Source: Flavisphingopyxis soli (GTDB taxonomy: Bacteria > Pseudomonadota > Alphaproteobacteria > Sphingomonadales > Sphingomonadaceae). Taken from it: DNA of 64,000 nt. Position numbers and translations under genes: made by a program. The notes below the pieces were generated by a model. The model worked only from the letters and a program-made list of their open reading frames with translations. It was not told the origin of the DNA and ran no database searches. Location: positions 434,001-498,000 of the forward strand of contig NZ_VOPY01000002.1 of NCBI RefSeq assembly GCF_007995095.1. The letters are read 5' to 3'. This document shows, one piece after another, positions 28,489 through 36,491 of the stretch (position 1 is its first letter; each line of letters begins with the position of its first letter).

Positions 28489-29002
28489 GGCAATACCCCT
28501 AAAATTCCGACATCCCGATCCACGTCGAGACGTGGCATCATCGCGCCTTGGACTATACAAATTGCTGGTTGGAACGTCACAGGTCGGGGGAATCGAGTCA
28601 ACTGCATGTGAGGTGCCGGGCTATAACTTTGGTCTAATGTGACAAATTAGCCACGCTATCGTTTGGTCCCGTCTCAGTTGCGACGATGGAGACCCAATTC
28701 GCCCAACATGTTTGCACATTGCTGTGCAATTTTTGATAAAAATGCGTACCCACTAAATTCGGAAATTGAGCGAAATGCCCATCAGGGGGGCGGCGGTGCA
28801 TCTGTCCGAATCGTATCTTACGGGCTTCCAGCCCTTGTCCGCGAGAGATACGTCCTGATATCATCCGATCTCGGCCATCGTGCAGGGAAACGATTGCGGT
28901 GAGCGACCAGATAATGGGTCTTTGTAATCCTAAGGTGAAACTGCATTTTCCTAGATCATCCATCCGCCGTAATTGCATTGTCAGGCGGCTCACACTCTAA
29001 CC
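28489..29002. other. 514-base AT-rich intergenic region between the TonB receptor and divL
   Basis: No convincing gene lies here; a 119-codon frame on the minus strand has no recognisable features. The region should hold the divergent promoters of the receptor and of divL. Two dyads are visible: a perfect one at 28712-28729 and an imperfect one (GTGACAAATTAGCCAC, 28639-28654) that starts with TGTGA like a CRP/FNR half site. Confidence 0.6.
28712..28729. promoter_or_regulatory. Perfect 18-bp palindrome upstream of the TonB receptor
   Basis: TTGCACA and TGTGCAA flank TTGC. It is about 224 bases upstream of the receptor ATG. On the plus strand five T follow, so a small hairpin terminator is an alternative reading. 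An operator for a dimeric (for example LacI-type) regulator is possible; no regulator gene is adjacent. Confidence 0.4.
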
Positions 29003-31375
29003 ATGGGAGTGGACGTGCTTAACGGTGTGCTCATCCTCGGCCTCTTGTTCGCGCTCTGGCTCGTGCTTGCCGGCGTGACGATCGTCCGCGGGCTGTCGAT
29101 GCAGCGCCGCGCCGCGCTCACCGCGGCGCAATCGACCAAGCTCTCGGCGTTGATCGATGCCGCGCCGGTGCTGCCGCTCGTCGTGCGCGAGGATATGCGG
29201 ATCGAATGTCCCGACCGGCTGAGCCAGTGGCTCGGTCTCGATGGCGCGCCGCGCTATCTCGATGACCTGTCGCCTGGCGGAGGCGATGGTGCCAGCGGCC
29301 TGTCGCGCGACGATCTGTCCGCGCTGAGCGATCATGTCACCGCCGTGCGCCGTTCGGCGGGACGCTTCAGCCAGCTGGTCGGCGTGGCGGGTTCGCACCG
29401 CGTGCTGCGCGTCTCGGGAGCGCCTGCGCCAGCCCGGATCGGCGGGCAGGGCGCCGTGCTCCTTTGGTTCGCCGACGTGACCGAGGGGATGGCCGACCAG
29501 ATCGAGATCGAGGCCGAGCGCGACCGCGCTGTCACCGCCTTCGAATCGCTTTCGGCGCTCGTCGAGGCGGCGCCGTTCCCGATGTGGTTCCGCGATCGTG
29601 GCCTTGGTTTGCGGCTCGTCAATCGCGCTTATGTCGCCGCGACCGACAGCGACGACGCCCGCGCCATCGTCGCCGCTGGCACCGAACTGGTCGAGCCCGT
29701 TGCGGGGATCAGCGCGGCCGAAGCGGCCGGCCAGGCGCAGGCAGGCGGGGCGATCGTCCAGCGGGCGATCCCGGTGACGATATCGGGCGCGCGGCGGATG
29801 ATGCGCGTGGTCGACGTTCCCGTCGGACGCGCCGGCGTCGCGGGCTTTGCCATCGACATTCAGGACGCCGAGGACGCCCGCGCCAATTTCCGCCGGTTCG
29901 CCAAGGCGCAGCGCGACCTGCTCGATCGCCTGTCGTCGGCGGTCGCGCAATTTGGTCCCGACAAGACGCTGCGCTTCGCCAACCAGCCGCTATCGCGCCT
30001 GTTCGGACTCGATCCCGCCGCGCTCAAGGAGCATGCCGAGTTCGCCCGCTTCCTCGATCGGCTGCACAGCCAGGGGCGCACGCCTGAAGTGCGCGATTAT
30101 CCCGCCTGGCGGTCCGAGCGGGTCGGCTGGTTCAACAGTGCCGAGGTCAACGAGGAAAGCTGGCAGCTGAGCGACGGCACGCATTTGCGGACCGTTGCGC
30201 AGCCGACCCCCGATGGCGGGCTGCTGCTGATTTTCGAGGACCGCACCGAGCAGGTCCAGCTGGCGAGCGCGCGCGACACGTTGCTGCGCGTCCGCACCGC
30301 GACGGTCGATAACCTGTTCGAGGCGATCGCGGTGTTCGCTGCCGACGGCAAGCTGCAGCTGTGGAACCGGCGGTTCCGCCAGGTCTGGGAGATCGACGAA
30401 GCGGTGCTCGCGGGGCATCCGCGGCTCGACGACCTGCTCAAGCAGCTCGCCGACAGGTTGATGCGCCCGGCGCAGGCTCCGCTGATCCAGGAAATCATCC
30501 GCGCGGCAACGGGCGAGCGGCGCCAGCGCGCGGGCAAGATCGCGTTTCGCGACGGCCGCCATTTCGAATTTGCCGCGGTTCCGCTGCCCGACGGCAACGC
30601 GCTGTTGACGATGCTCGACGTCAGCGACAGCCGACGGATCGAACAGGCGCTGCGCGATCGCAACGACGCGCTCGAAGACGCCGATCGCGTCAAGTCGGCG
30701 TTCCTGTCGAAAATGAGCTATGAACTGCGCACGCCGCTGACCTCGATCGCGGGTTTCGCCGAGATGCTCGCGACGGGATATGCCGGCGAATTGCCCGCCG
30801 CTGCGGTCGATTATGTCGGCGCAATCGTCGATTCGGTCGAGTTGCTCGGGCGCCATATCGACAATGTTCTCGACCTTTCGCAAAGCGAGGCGGGGACGCT
30901 GCCGATCGAGCGGGTGCCGACCAATCTCACCGAAGTGGCGCAGGCCGCGGCGACCGCGGCGATCAAGCTCGCGCAGGACAATGATGTCGAGCTGGCGGTC
31001 GAGCTGGCCCCGTCACTGGGCGCGATCCAGGGCGATCCGCGCCGGCTGCGCCAGGTTCTAGATCACCTGCTGGCCAACGCGATCCGCTATACCGCTGCGC
31101 AGCGCAGCGGCGATGCGCGCGTCCTGCTGCACGGCGACGGCAATATGAAACGCGCGCGGCTGGTGATTTCGGACAACGGCCCGGGCATCGCCCGCGACAA
31201 GCAGAACCGCGTGTTCGACGTCGTATCGCGCCGGTCGGCAGGCGGCGAGGACGGCAATACCGGTCTCGGCCTGCCGCTGTCGCGCCAGCTCGTCGAGGGT
31301 CATGGCGGCACGTTGAGCCTTGTGTCCGAGCCGGGTGAAGGCACGATGGTCACGGTCGAGCTGCCGCGCGCATGA
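29003..31375 (+). CDS. divL: DivL-type PAS sensor pseudokinase with Tyr in the H-box
   Basis: A membrane-bound cell-cycle regulator. In Caulobacter, DivL reads DivK phosphorylation and controls the CckA-CtrA phosphorelay. From ATG 29003 it has 790 residues; TTG 28973 or GTG 29015 are other possible starts. One N-terminal membrane helix (VLILGLLFALWLVLAGVTIV) is followed by PAS-like regions (about 50-550), then HisKA with KMSYELRTPLTSI. The phospho-acceptor His is Tyr573 (codon TAT at 30719), as in Caulobacter DivL (Tyr550). The ATPase domain keeps the N box (LLANAIRYT), DNGPGIA and TGLGLPLSRQ. The tsaE-amgK-murU-addB-addA-trxA synteny matches divL loci in alphaproteobacteria. The stop overlaps tsaE (ATGA). 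Confidence 0.9.
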   Translation: MGVDVLNGVLILGLLFALWLVLAGVTIVRGLSMQRRAALTAAQSTKLSALIDAAPVLPLVVREDMRIECPDRLSQWLGLDGAPRYLDDLSPGGGDGASGLSRDDLSALSDHVTAVRRSAGRFSQLVGVAGSHRVLRVSGAPAPARIGGQGAVLLWFADVTEGMADQIEIEAERDRAVTAFESLSALVEAAPFPMWFRDRGLGLRLVNRAYVAATDSDDARAIVAAGTELVEPVAGISAAEAAGQAQAGGAIVQRAIPVTISGARRMMRVVDVPVGRAGVAGFAIDIQDAEDARANFRRFAKAQRDLLDRLSSAVAQFGPDKTLRFANQPLSRLFGLDPAALKEHAEFARFLDRLHSQGRTPEVRDYPAWRSERVGWFNSAEVNEESWQLSDGTHLRTVAQPTPDGGLLLIFEDRTEQVQLASARDTLLRVRTATVDNLFEAIAVFAADGKLQLWNRRFRQVWEIDEAVLAGHPRLDDLLKQLADRLMRPAQAPLIQEIIRAATGERRQRAGKIAFRDGRHFEFAAVPLPDGNALLTMLDVSDSRRIEQALRDRNDALEDADRVKSAFLSKMSYELRTPLTSIAGFAEMLATGYAGELPAAAVDYVGAIVDSVELLGRHIDNVLDLSQSEAGTLPIERVPTNLTEVAQAAATAAIKLAQDNDVELAVELAPSLGAIQGDPRRLRQVLDHLLANAIRYTAAQRSGDARVLLHGDGNMKRARLVISDNGPGIARDKQNRVFDVVSRRSAGGEDGNTGLGLPLSRQLVEGHGGTLSLVSEPGEGTMVTVELPRA

Positions 31376-31815
31376 TCGAATACGGCCTCGACGAGATCGG
31401 ATTGCTCGGCAAAAGGATCGCGCGCTCCCTGCAGCCCGGCGATGTCGTCGGCCTGACGGGATCGCTCGGCGCGGGCAAGACGACGCTGGCGCGTGCCATC
31501 CTCGCTGCATTGGGGCTCGAAGGCGAGGCACCGAGCCCGTCGTTCGCGATCGTCCAGCCCTATGCCCCGCCCGAAGTCACGTTGCCGGTGCTGCATGTCG
31601 ATCTGTACCGGATCGAGGACGCGGCCGAGATCGACGAACTCGGCCTGTTCGACGACAGCGCGCACCAGGTTCTGCTGATCGAATGGCCCGAGCGCATGGG
31701 GCAGCGCGTACCTGCCGAAATGCTCAACCTGACGATCGATTTCGCCGACGAGGCGCGGCGGCGCTTGACAGCCACCGTGCCCCCAGCTTGGGAAGGGCGA
31801 TGGCCGCCGCAATGA
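31372..31815 (+). CDS. tsaE: tRNA threonylcarbamoyladenosine biosynthesis ATPase TsaE
   Basis: An ATPase that works with TsaB and TsaD in making t6A37 on ANN-decoding tRNAs, the substrate of MtaB encoded at the left of the window. It has 147 residues. The P-loop GSLGAGKTT is at 30-38, and the conserved HVDLYRIED and LLIEWPER motifs follow. It overlaps divL and amgK by four bases each. Confidence 0.95.
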   Translation: MIEYGLDEIGLLGKRIARSLQPGDVVGLTGSLGAGKTTLARAILAALGLEGEAPSPSFAIVQPYAPPEVTLPVLHVDLYRIEDAAEIDELGLFDDSAHQVLLIEWPERMGQRVPAEMLNLTIDFADEARRRLTATVPPAWEGRWPPQ

Positions 31816-32783
31816 TTCCTCCCGCCCACGCTCCCGCATTTCTTGCCTCCCATGGCTGGGGCGGGGCCGATATCCTGCCGCTTGCCGGCGATGCCTCGTT
31901 TCGGCGCTATTTTCGCGTCGTCGACAGCGACCGACGAGCGGTGCTGATGGACGCGCCGCCTGCCAAGGAGGATTCGCGCCCCTTCATCGCGTTGGCGAAC
32001 TATCTGGCCGATCACGGCTTTCGGGCGCCGCGCATCCTCGCTGCCGATCTCGACGGCGGGTTGATCCTGCTCGAGGATTTCGGCGACCGGCTGATGCGCG
32101 CCGAGATTGCCAGCGATCCCGCGAGCGAAACCGCGACCTATCGGCAGGCGGTCGATATCCTCGCCGACCTTCACGCCAAGCCGGTGGCCGAGCTGCCGCC
32201 CTATGACTGGTCGGCCTATGCGCGCGAAGTCGCGCTGCTGACCGAATGGTATCTGCCCGCGATCGGGCTGGCGACCGATCCCGAACCCTATCTCGCCGCC
32301 TGGCGTGAGGCGATGGCGCCACTGATCGCGCGGACGCATGCGCCGGTGACGGTGCTGCGCGACTACCATGCCGAGAACCTGATGCTGCTCGAGGGCGGCG
32401 CGATGGGCTTGCTCGATTTCCAGGACGCGCTCGCGGGCCACCCGGCGTACGACCTGGTTTCGCTGTTGCAGGATGCGCGCCGCGAGGTCTCCGAAAATCT
32501 CGAGCGCACGATGCTCGATCATTATTGCGCGGCCGCCGGGGTCGCCGACCGCGCAGCGTTCGAAAGCGATTATGCGCTGCTCGGCGCGCAGCGCAACGCC
32601 AAGATCATCGGCATCTTCACCCGCCTGTGGCAGCGCGACGGCAAGGACCGCTATCTCGACATGATCCCGCACGTCTGGCGCCTGCTCGAGCGCGACCTTG
32701 CGCATCCCGCGCTTGCCCCCGTGGCGGCCTGGATGGACGAACACGTCCCCGCCGACCGCCGCGTCGCGCCGTCGCCCGCATGA
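31812..32783 (+). CDS. amgK: N-acetylmuramate/N-acetylglucosamine kinase AmgK
   Basis: Phosphorylates the anomeric hydroxyl of MurNAc (and GlcNAc), the first step of the recycling bypass that avoids de novo UDP-MurNAc synthesis and gives intrinsic fosfomycin tolerance. It has 323 residues of the aminoglycoside phosphotransferase fold. The Brenner-type motif is LRDYHAENLML, with the metal-binding DFQDA after it. ATG 31812 overlaps the tsaE stop (ATGA); ATG 31800 is an alternative closer to GGAAGGG. MurU, the next enzyme in the pathway, follows with a 4-base overlap, which strongly supports the assignment over a generic APH. Confidence 0.92.
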   Translation: MIPPAHAPAFLASHGWGGADILPLAGDASFRRYFRVVDSDRRAVLMDAPPAKEDSRPFIALANYLADHGFRAPRILAADLDGGLILLEDFGDRLMRAEIASDPASETATYRQAVDILADLHAKPVAELPPYDWSAYAREVALLTEWYLPAIGLATDPEPYLAAWREAMAPLIARTHAPVTVLRDYHAENLMLLEGGAMGLLDFQDALAGHPAYDLVSLLQDARREVSENLERTMLDHYCAAAGVADRAAFESDYALLGAQRNAKIIGIFTRLWQRDGKDRYLDMIPHVWRLLERDLAHPALAPVAAWMDEHVPADRRVAPSPA

Positions 32784-33505
32784 GCGCGAACATCGAAACC
32801 GCGATGGTCATGGCGGCCGGGCTCGGCAAGCGGATGCGGCCGCTGACCGCGACGCGGCCCAAGCCGCTGATCCGCGTCGGCGGGCGACCGCTGATCGATT
32901 ACGCGCTCGACCGGATCGCCGCGGCGGGGATCGGCAAGGTCGTCGTCAACACGCATTACCTGCCCGACGCGCTCGAAGCGCATCTGCGGCGGTCGAAGCG
33001 TCCGTACGAAATTGCGATCTCCGATGAGCGCGCGCAGCTGATGGAGACCGGCGGCGGGCTGGTCCAGGCACAGCGCGCCGGGCTGCTGACGGGTGATCCG
33101 GTATTGTGCGCCAACAGCGACAATATCTGGACCGACGGTCCCTATGACACGATCGCGCGGATGGCAGGCGCATGGGACGACAAGGCGATGGACGCGCTGC
33201 TGTTGCTCGTGCCGCATACCCGCGCAGTCGGCCACAACGGCCGCGGCGATTTCCGCATGGACGCCGCGGGCAAGCTGAGCCGGCGCAAGGCCGGGGCGAT
33301 CGCGCCCTATATCTATTCGGGCGTGCAGCTCCTTTCACAGCGCTTGCTGCGTGATCCGCCCGAGGGTCCGTTTTCGACCAACATCCTGTGGGATCGGGCG
33401 ATCGCCGAAGGGCGATTGTTCGGCATCGCCCATGAGGGCATGTGGTGCGACGTCGGGTCGGTGGCGGCGATCGCCAAGGCCGAGGCGGTGCTCGCGGATG
33501 GCTGA
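32780..33505 (+). CDS. murU: N-acetylmuramate-1-phosphate uridylyltransferase MurU
   Basis: Converts MurNAc-1-phosphate and UTP to UDP-MurNAc, completing the recycling path started by AmgK. It has 241 residues. The nucleotidyltransferase signature AAGLGKRMRPLTATRPKPLI is at about 12-31, and ANSDNIW holds the metal-binding Asp. It starts inside the amgK stop and its own stop lies inside addB (8-base overlap). Confidence 0.93.
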   Translation: MSANIETAMVMAAGLGKRMRPLTATRPKPLIRVGGRPLIDYALDRIAAAGIGKVVVNTHYLPDALEAHLRRSKRPYEIAISDERAQLMETGGGLVQAQRAGLLTGDPVLCANSDNIWTDGPYDTIARMAGAWDDKAMDALLLLVPHTRAVGHNGRGDFRMDAAGKLSRRKAGAIAPYIYSGVQLLSQRLLRDPPEGPFSTNILWDRAIAEGRLFGIAHEGMWCDVGSVAAIAKAEAVLADG

Positions 33506-36491
33506 GGCCCCGCGCGCCAATGTCTTCTCGATGCCCGCGCACAGGGCGTTCGCCGATGCGCTCGCGGTCGGGCTGCTCCGCCGCTTTGGCAAGGACCCGC
33601 TCGGGCTTGCCCGTGGGATCGTCATCGTCCCCAACAACCGCGCCAAGCTAGCGATCCAGAACGGCTTCGTCCGCCATTCGGGCGGCGGGCTGCTGCTGCC
33701 GCGGATCGTCGCGATCGGCGACAGCGACCTGGGCGAGAGCGTCGGCATCGGCCTCGACGCGATCGACGGCGATGACCCGCTGCCACCGGTGGTCGATCCG
33801 CTGCGCCGTACGCTGATCCTCGCGGCGATGATCGCGCGCGTGTACGAGCGCGAGGCCGAACGGATCGACGGGGCCGAAGCACTGGCGCTGGCACAGGCGC
33901 TCGGCGCCACGCTCGACCAGATGCAGCTCGAACGCGTCGAACCTGCGCAGCTGACCGCGCTGGCCGATGAAATGGGAGAGGAACTCGCCGGTCACTGGCG
34001 CCAGTCGCTCGACCTGTTCCGCATCCTGTCCGACGAATGGCCGCGCGAACTGGCGGCGCGCGGGCTGATCGATCTCGCCGATCATCGGGGCCGCGTGCTC
34101 GATGCGGTTGCGGCGCGCTGGACGCAGGGAAGCGACGCGCCGTTCATCGTCGCGGCGGGCATATCGGACACCGCGCCCGCGGTTGCCCAGCTGCTGCGCA
34201 CGCTCGCCTTCATGCCGCAGGGGATGGTCGTCTTCGCCGATCTCGACCGTGCGATGCCGCAGGCCGAATGGGATGCGCTCGGCCCGCATGAGGCCGGCGG
34301 CGAGGGGCCGGGCCAGCCCGATCTCGAAACGCACCCGCAATATCACCTGAAATTGCTGCTCGACCGGATGGGGATCGCGCGCGACGAGGTGCGCCGCTGG
34401 CAGGCGGCGAGCGAGGCCGATGCGACTCCGCGCCGGACGATGATGACATCGAACGCGTTCGCGCCCGCTGCCTTCACCGGCAAGTGGCGCGAGCTGCAAT
34501 CGCACGAACGCTCGCTCGCCGGGATCAAGGCGATCGAGCTCGCCAATCCGGCGCAGGAGGCGCAGGCGATCGCGCTGGCAATGCGGCACAGCCTCGAAAC
34601 GCCCGAACGCACCGTCGCTTTGGTCACCCCCGATCGCGCACTGGCGGCGCGCGTTGCCGCGCACCTGACGCGCTGGGGCATCGCCGCCGACGATTCGGCA
34701 GGGCGTGCACTTCCCCAGACGACGGCGGGCGCGCTGCCGTTGCTCGTAGCCGAGGCGGCGGCGGCACGCTTTGCCCCGGTCGAGCTGATGAGCCTGCTCA
34801 AACATCCGCTCGTCCGCTCGGGCGGCGACCGGCTCGGCTGGCTCGACCAGGTCCGCGCGCTCGACATGGTCCTGCGCGGCCCGCGTCCGGCCAACGATCT
34901 CGACGGGATCGGTGAATTCCTTACCGCCGAGGGTGCCAGGCGAACGCGCGCTGCGCGCCATGCGATCGCGCCGTGGTGGCGCGAGGTCGCGGCGATCCTC
35001 AAGCCGATCGAAACGCTCTTTGCGGGCAGGGATGGCGCGGCGATCGATCTTGGCAACGCGCTCGCTGCGATCCGCGAAACGATGACCGCGCTCGCCGGCG
35101 ATGCCGCCTGGACCGGACCCGCGGGCCGCGCGCTCGCCGATTTTTTCACCGATCTTGCGATTGCCGCGCCTGACCTGCCCGGTGGCATTGCGCCCGACGC
35201 GATTCCCACCGCGCTCGAACGGCTGATGGCGCCGATCGCGGTGCGCCCGCCGCAGGGCGGCCATCCGCGGCTGTTCATCTGGGGACTGATCGAAGCACGC
35301 CTGCAGAGCGCCGACCTGATGATCCTCGGCGGGCTCAACGAGGGTGTCTGGCCGCAGCTGCCCGCGCCCGATCCGTGGCTCGCGCCCGGTATCCGCCGCC
35401 GCCTCGGCCTGCCCGGGCTCGACGGGCGGATCGGGCTGAGCGCGCACGATTTCGCCGGTGCGCTCGCCGCACCCGAAGTGCTGATCACGCGCTCGCGGCG
35501 CGATGCAGGTGCGCCGACCGTCGCCTCGCGCTTTGTCCTGCGTCTCGAAGCGATGGCGGGCGGCCTGCCGCGCCCCGAGCTTGCCGACGACATGGGCGCG
35601 CTCGCCCTCGCGCTCGATCAGGCGCAGGCACGCGAGCAGATCAAACATCCCGCGCCGGTGCCGACGTCCGAGCAGCGGCCGCGCAGGATCAGCGTGACAC
35701 AGCTCGACCGGCTCAAGGCCGATCCCTTCGCCTTTTACGCACAAAGCGTGCTGCACCTCGCGGCGGTCGACGCGCTCGATGCCGATCCGACCGCGGCGTG
35801 GCGCGGGTCGGCGGTTCACGAGGTGCTCGAACTCTGGTCGAAGGAGGACGATCACGATCCCGCGCTGCTGCACCAGCGCGCGCGCGACCTGATGCTCGCG
35901 CCCGGCGCCAACCCCGTCATCCGCGCGATGTGGGAGCCGCGCCTGCTCGCCGCGATCGAGTGGATTGCCGAGACGATGTCGGCGCAGATCGCCGATGGGC
36001 GCCAGCCGATATTGTTCGAGCAATGGGGCGAGGTCGAGATCGACGGCGTGATGCTCGGCGGCAAGGCCGACCGGATCGATCGCCTGCCCGACGGCGGCAT
36101 CGCGGTGGTCGATTACAAGACCGGCCAGGCCCCGACCGCGGCGATGGTCCGCGCAGGGTACAGTTTGCAGCTCGGCCTGCTTGGCCTGATCGCCGAACGC
36201 GGCGGCTTCGAAGCGCTCGGCGACGACAACCGCGCTTACGGTTTCGAATACTGGTCGCTCGCCAAGAAAAAAGACGTGTTCGGACATATCGCCAAGCCGT
36301 TCCCCGCGCGCCCGACGCCCGATGATGTGTCGCCCGAGAATTTTACCGCATTCGTTGAACGCCACCTGGTCGCTGCGTGCGAGCGCTGGTTGACGGGTAA
36401 CGAGCCGTTCACCGCCAAGCTCGCGCCCGAATTTGCCCCCTATGCCGACTACGACCAGCTGATGCGGCTGCAGGAATGGTACGGGATATGA
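33498..36491 (+). CDS. addB: Double-strand break repair protein AddB (alphaproteobacterial type)
   Basis: A subunit of the AddAB helicase-nuclease that resects double-strand ends for RecA loading. It has 997 residues from ATG 33498. The helicase-like N-terminal part has no P-loop, as is usual in the alphaproteobacterial form. The C-terminal nuclease domain is intact, with ISVTQLDRLKADPFAFYAQSVL, AWRGSAVHEVLELW and the catalytic VVDYKTGQAP. No iron-sulfur cysteine set is visible. Its stop overlaps the addA start. Confidence 0.94.
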   Translation: MAEAPRANVFSMPAHRAFADALAVGLLRRFGKDPLGLARGIVIVPNNRAKLAIQNGFVRHSGGGLLLPRIVAIGDSDLGESVGIGLDAIDGDDPLPPVVDPLRRTLILAAMIARVYEREAERIDGAEALALAQALGATLDQMQLERVEPAQLTALADEMGEELAGHWRQSLDLFRILSDEWPRELAARGLIDLADHRGRVLDAVAARWTQGSDAPFIVAAGISDTAPAVAQLLRTLAFMPQGMVVFADLDRAMPQAEWDALGPHEAGGEGPGQPDLETHPQYHLKLLLDRMGIARDEVRRWQAASEADATPRRTMMTSNAFAPAAFTGKWRELQSHERSLAGIKAIELANPAQEAQAIALAMRHSLETPERTVALVTPDRALAARVAAHLTRWGIAADDSAGRALPQTTAGALPLLVAEAAAARFAPVELMSLLKHPLVRSGGDRLGWLDQVRALDMVLRGPRPANDLDGIGEFLTAEGARRTRAARHAIAPWWREVAAILKPIETLFAGRDGAAIDLGNALAAIRETMTALAGDAAWTGPAGRALADFFTDLAIAAPDLPGGIAPDAIPTALERLMAPIAVRPPQGGHPRLFIWGLIEARLQSADLMILGGLNEGVWPQLPAPDPWLAPGIRRRLGLPGLDGRIGLSAHDFAGALAAPEVLITRSRRDAGAPTVASRFVLRLEAMAGGLPRPELADDMGALALALDQAQAREQIKHPAPVPTSEQRPRRISVTQLDRLKADPFAFYAQSVLHLAAVDALDADPTAAWRGSAVHEVLELWSKEDDHDPALLHQRARDLMLAPGANPVIRAMWEPRLLAAIEWIAETMSAQIADGRQPILFEQWGEVEIDGVMLGGKADRIDRLPDGGIAVVDYKTGQAPTAAMVRAGYSLQLGLLGLIAERGGFEALGDDNRAYGFEYWSLAKKKDVFGHIAKPFPARPTPDDVSPENFTAFVERHLVAACERWLTGNEPFTAKLAPEFAPYADYDQLMRLQEWYGI

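Noticed and set aside
28634-28993. 119-codon minus-strand frame upstream of the TonB receptor
   Set aside because: No recognisable domain, no ribosome-binding site and atypical composition; it covers likely promoter DNA.
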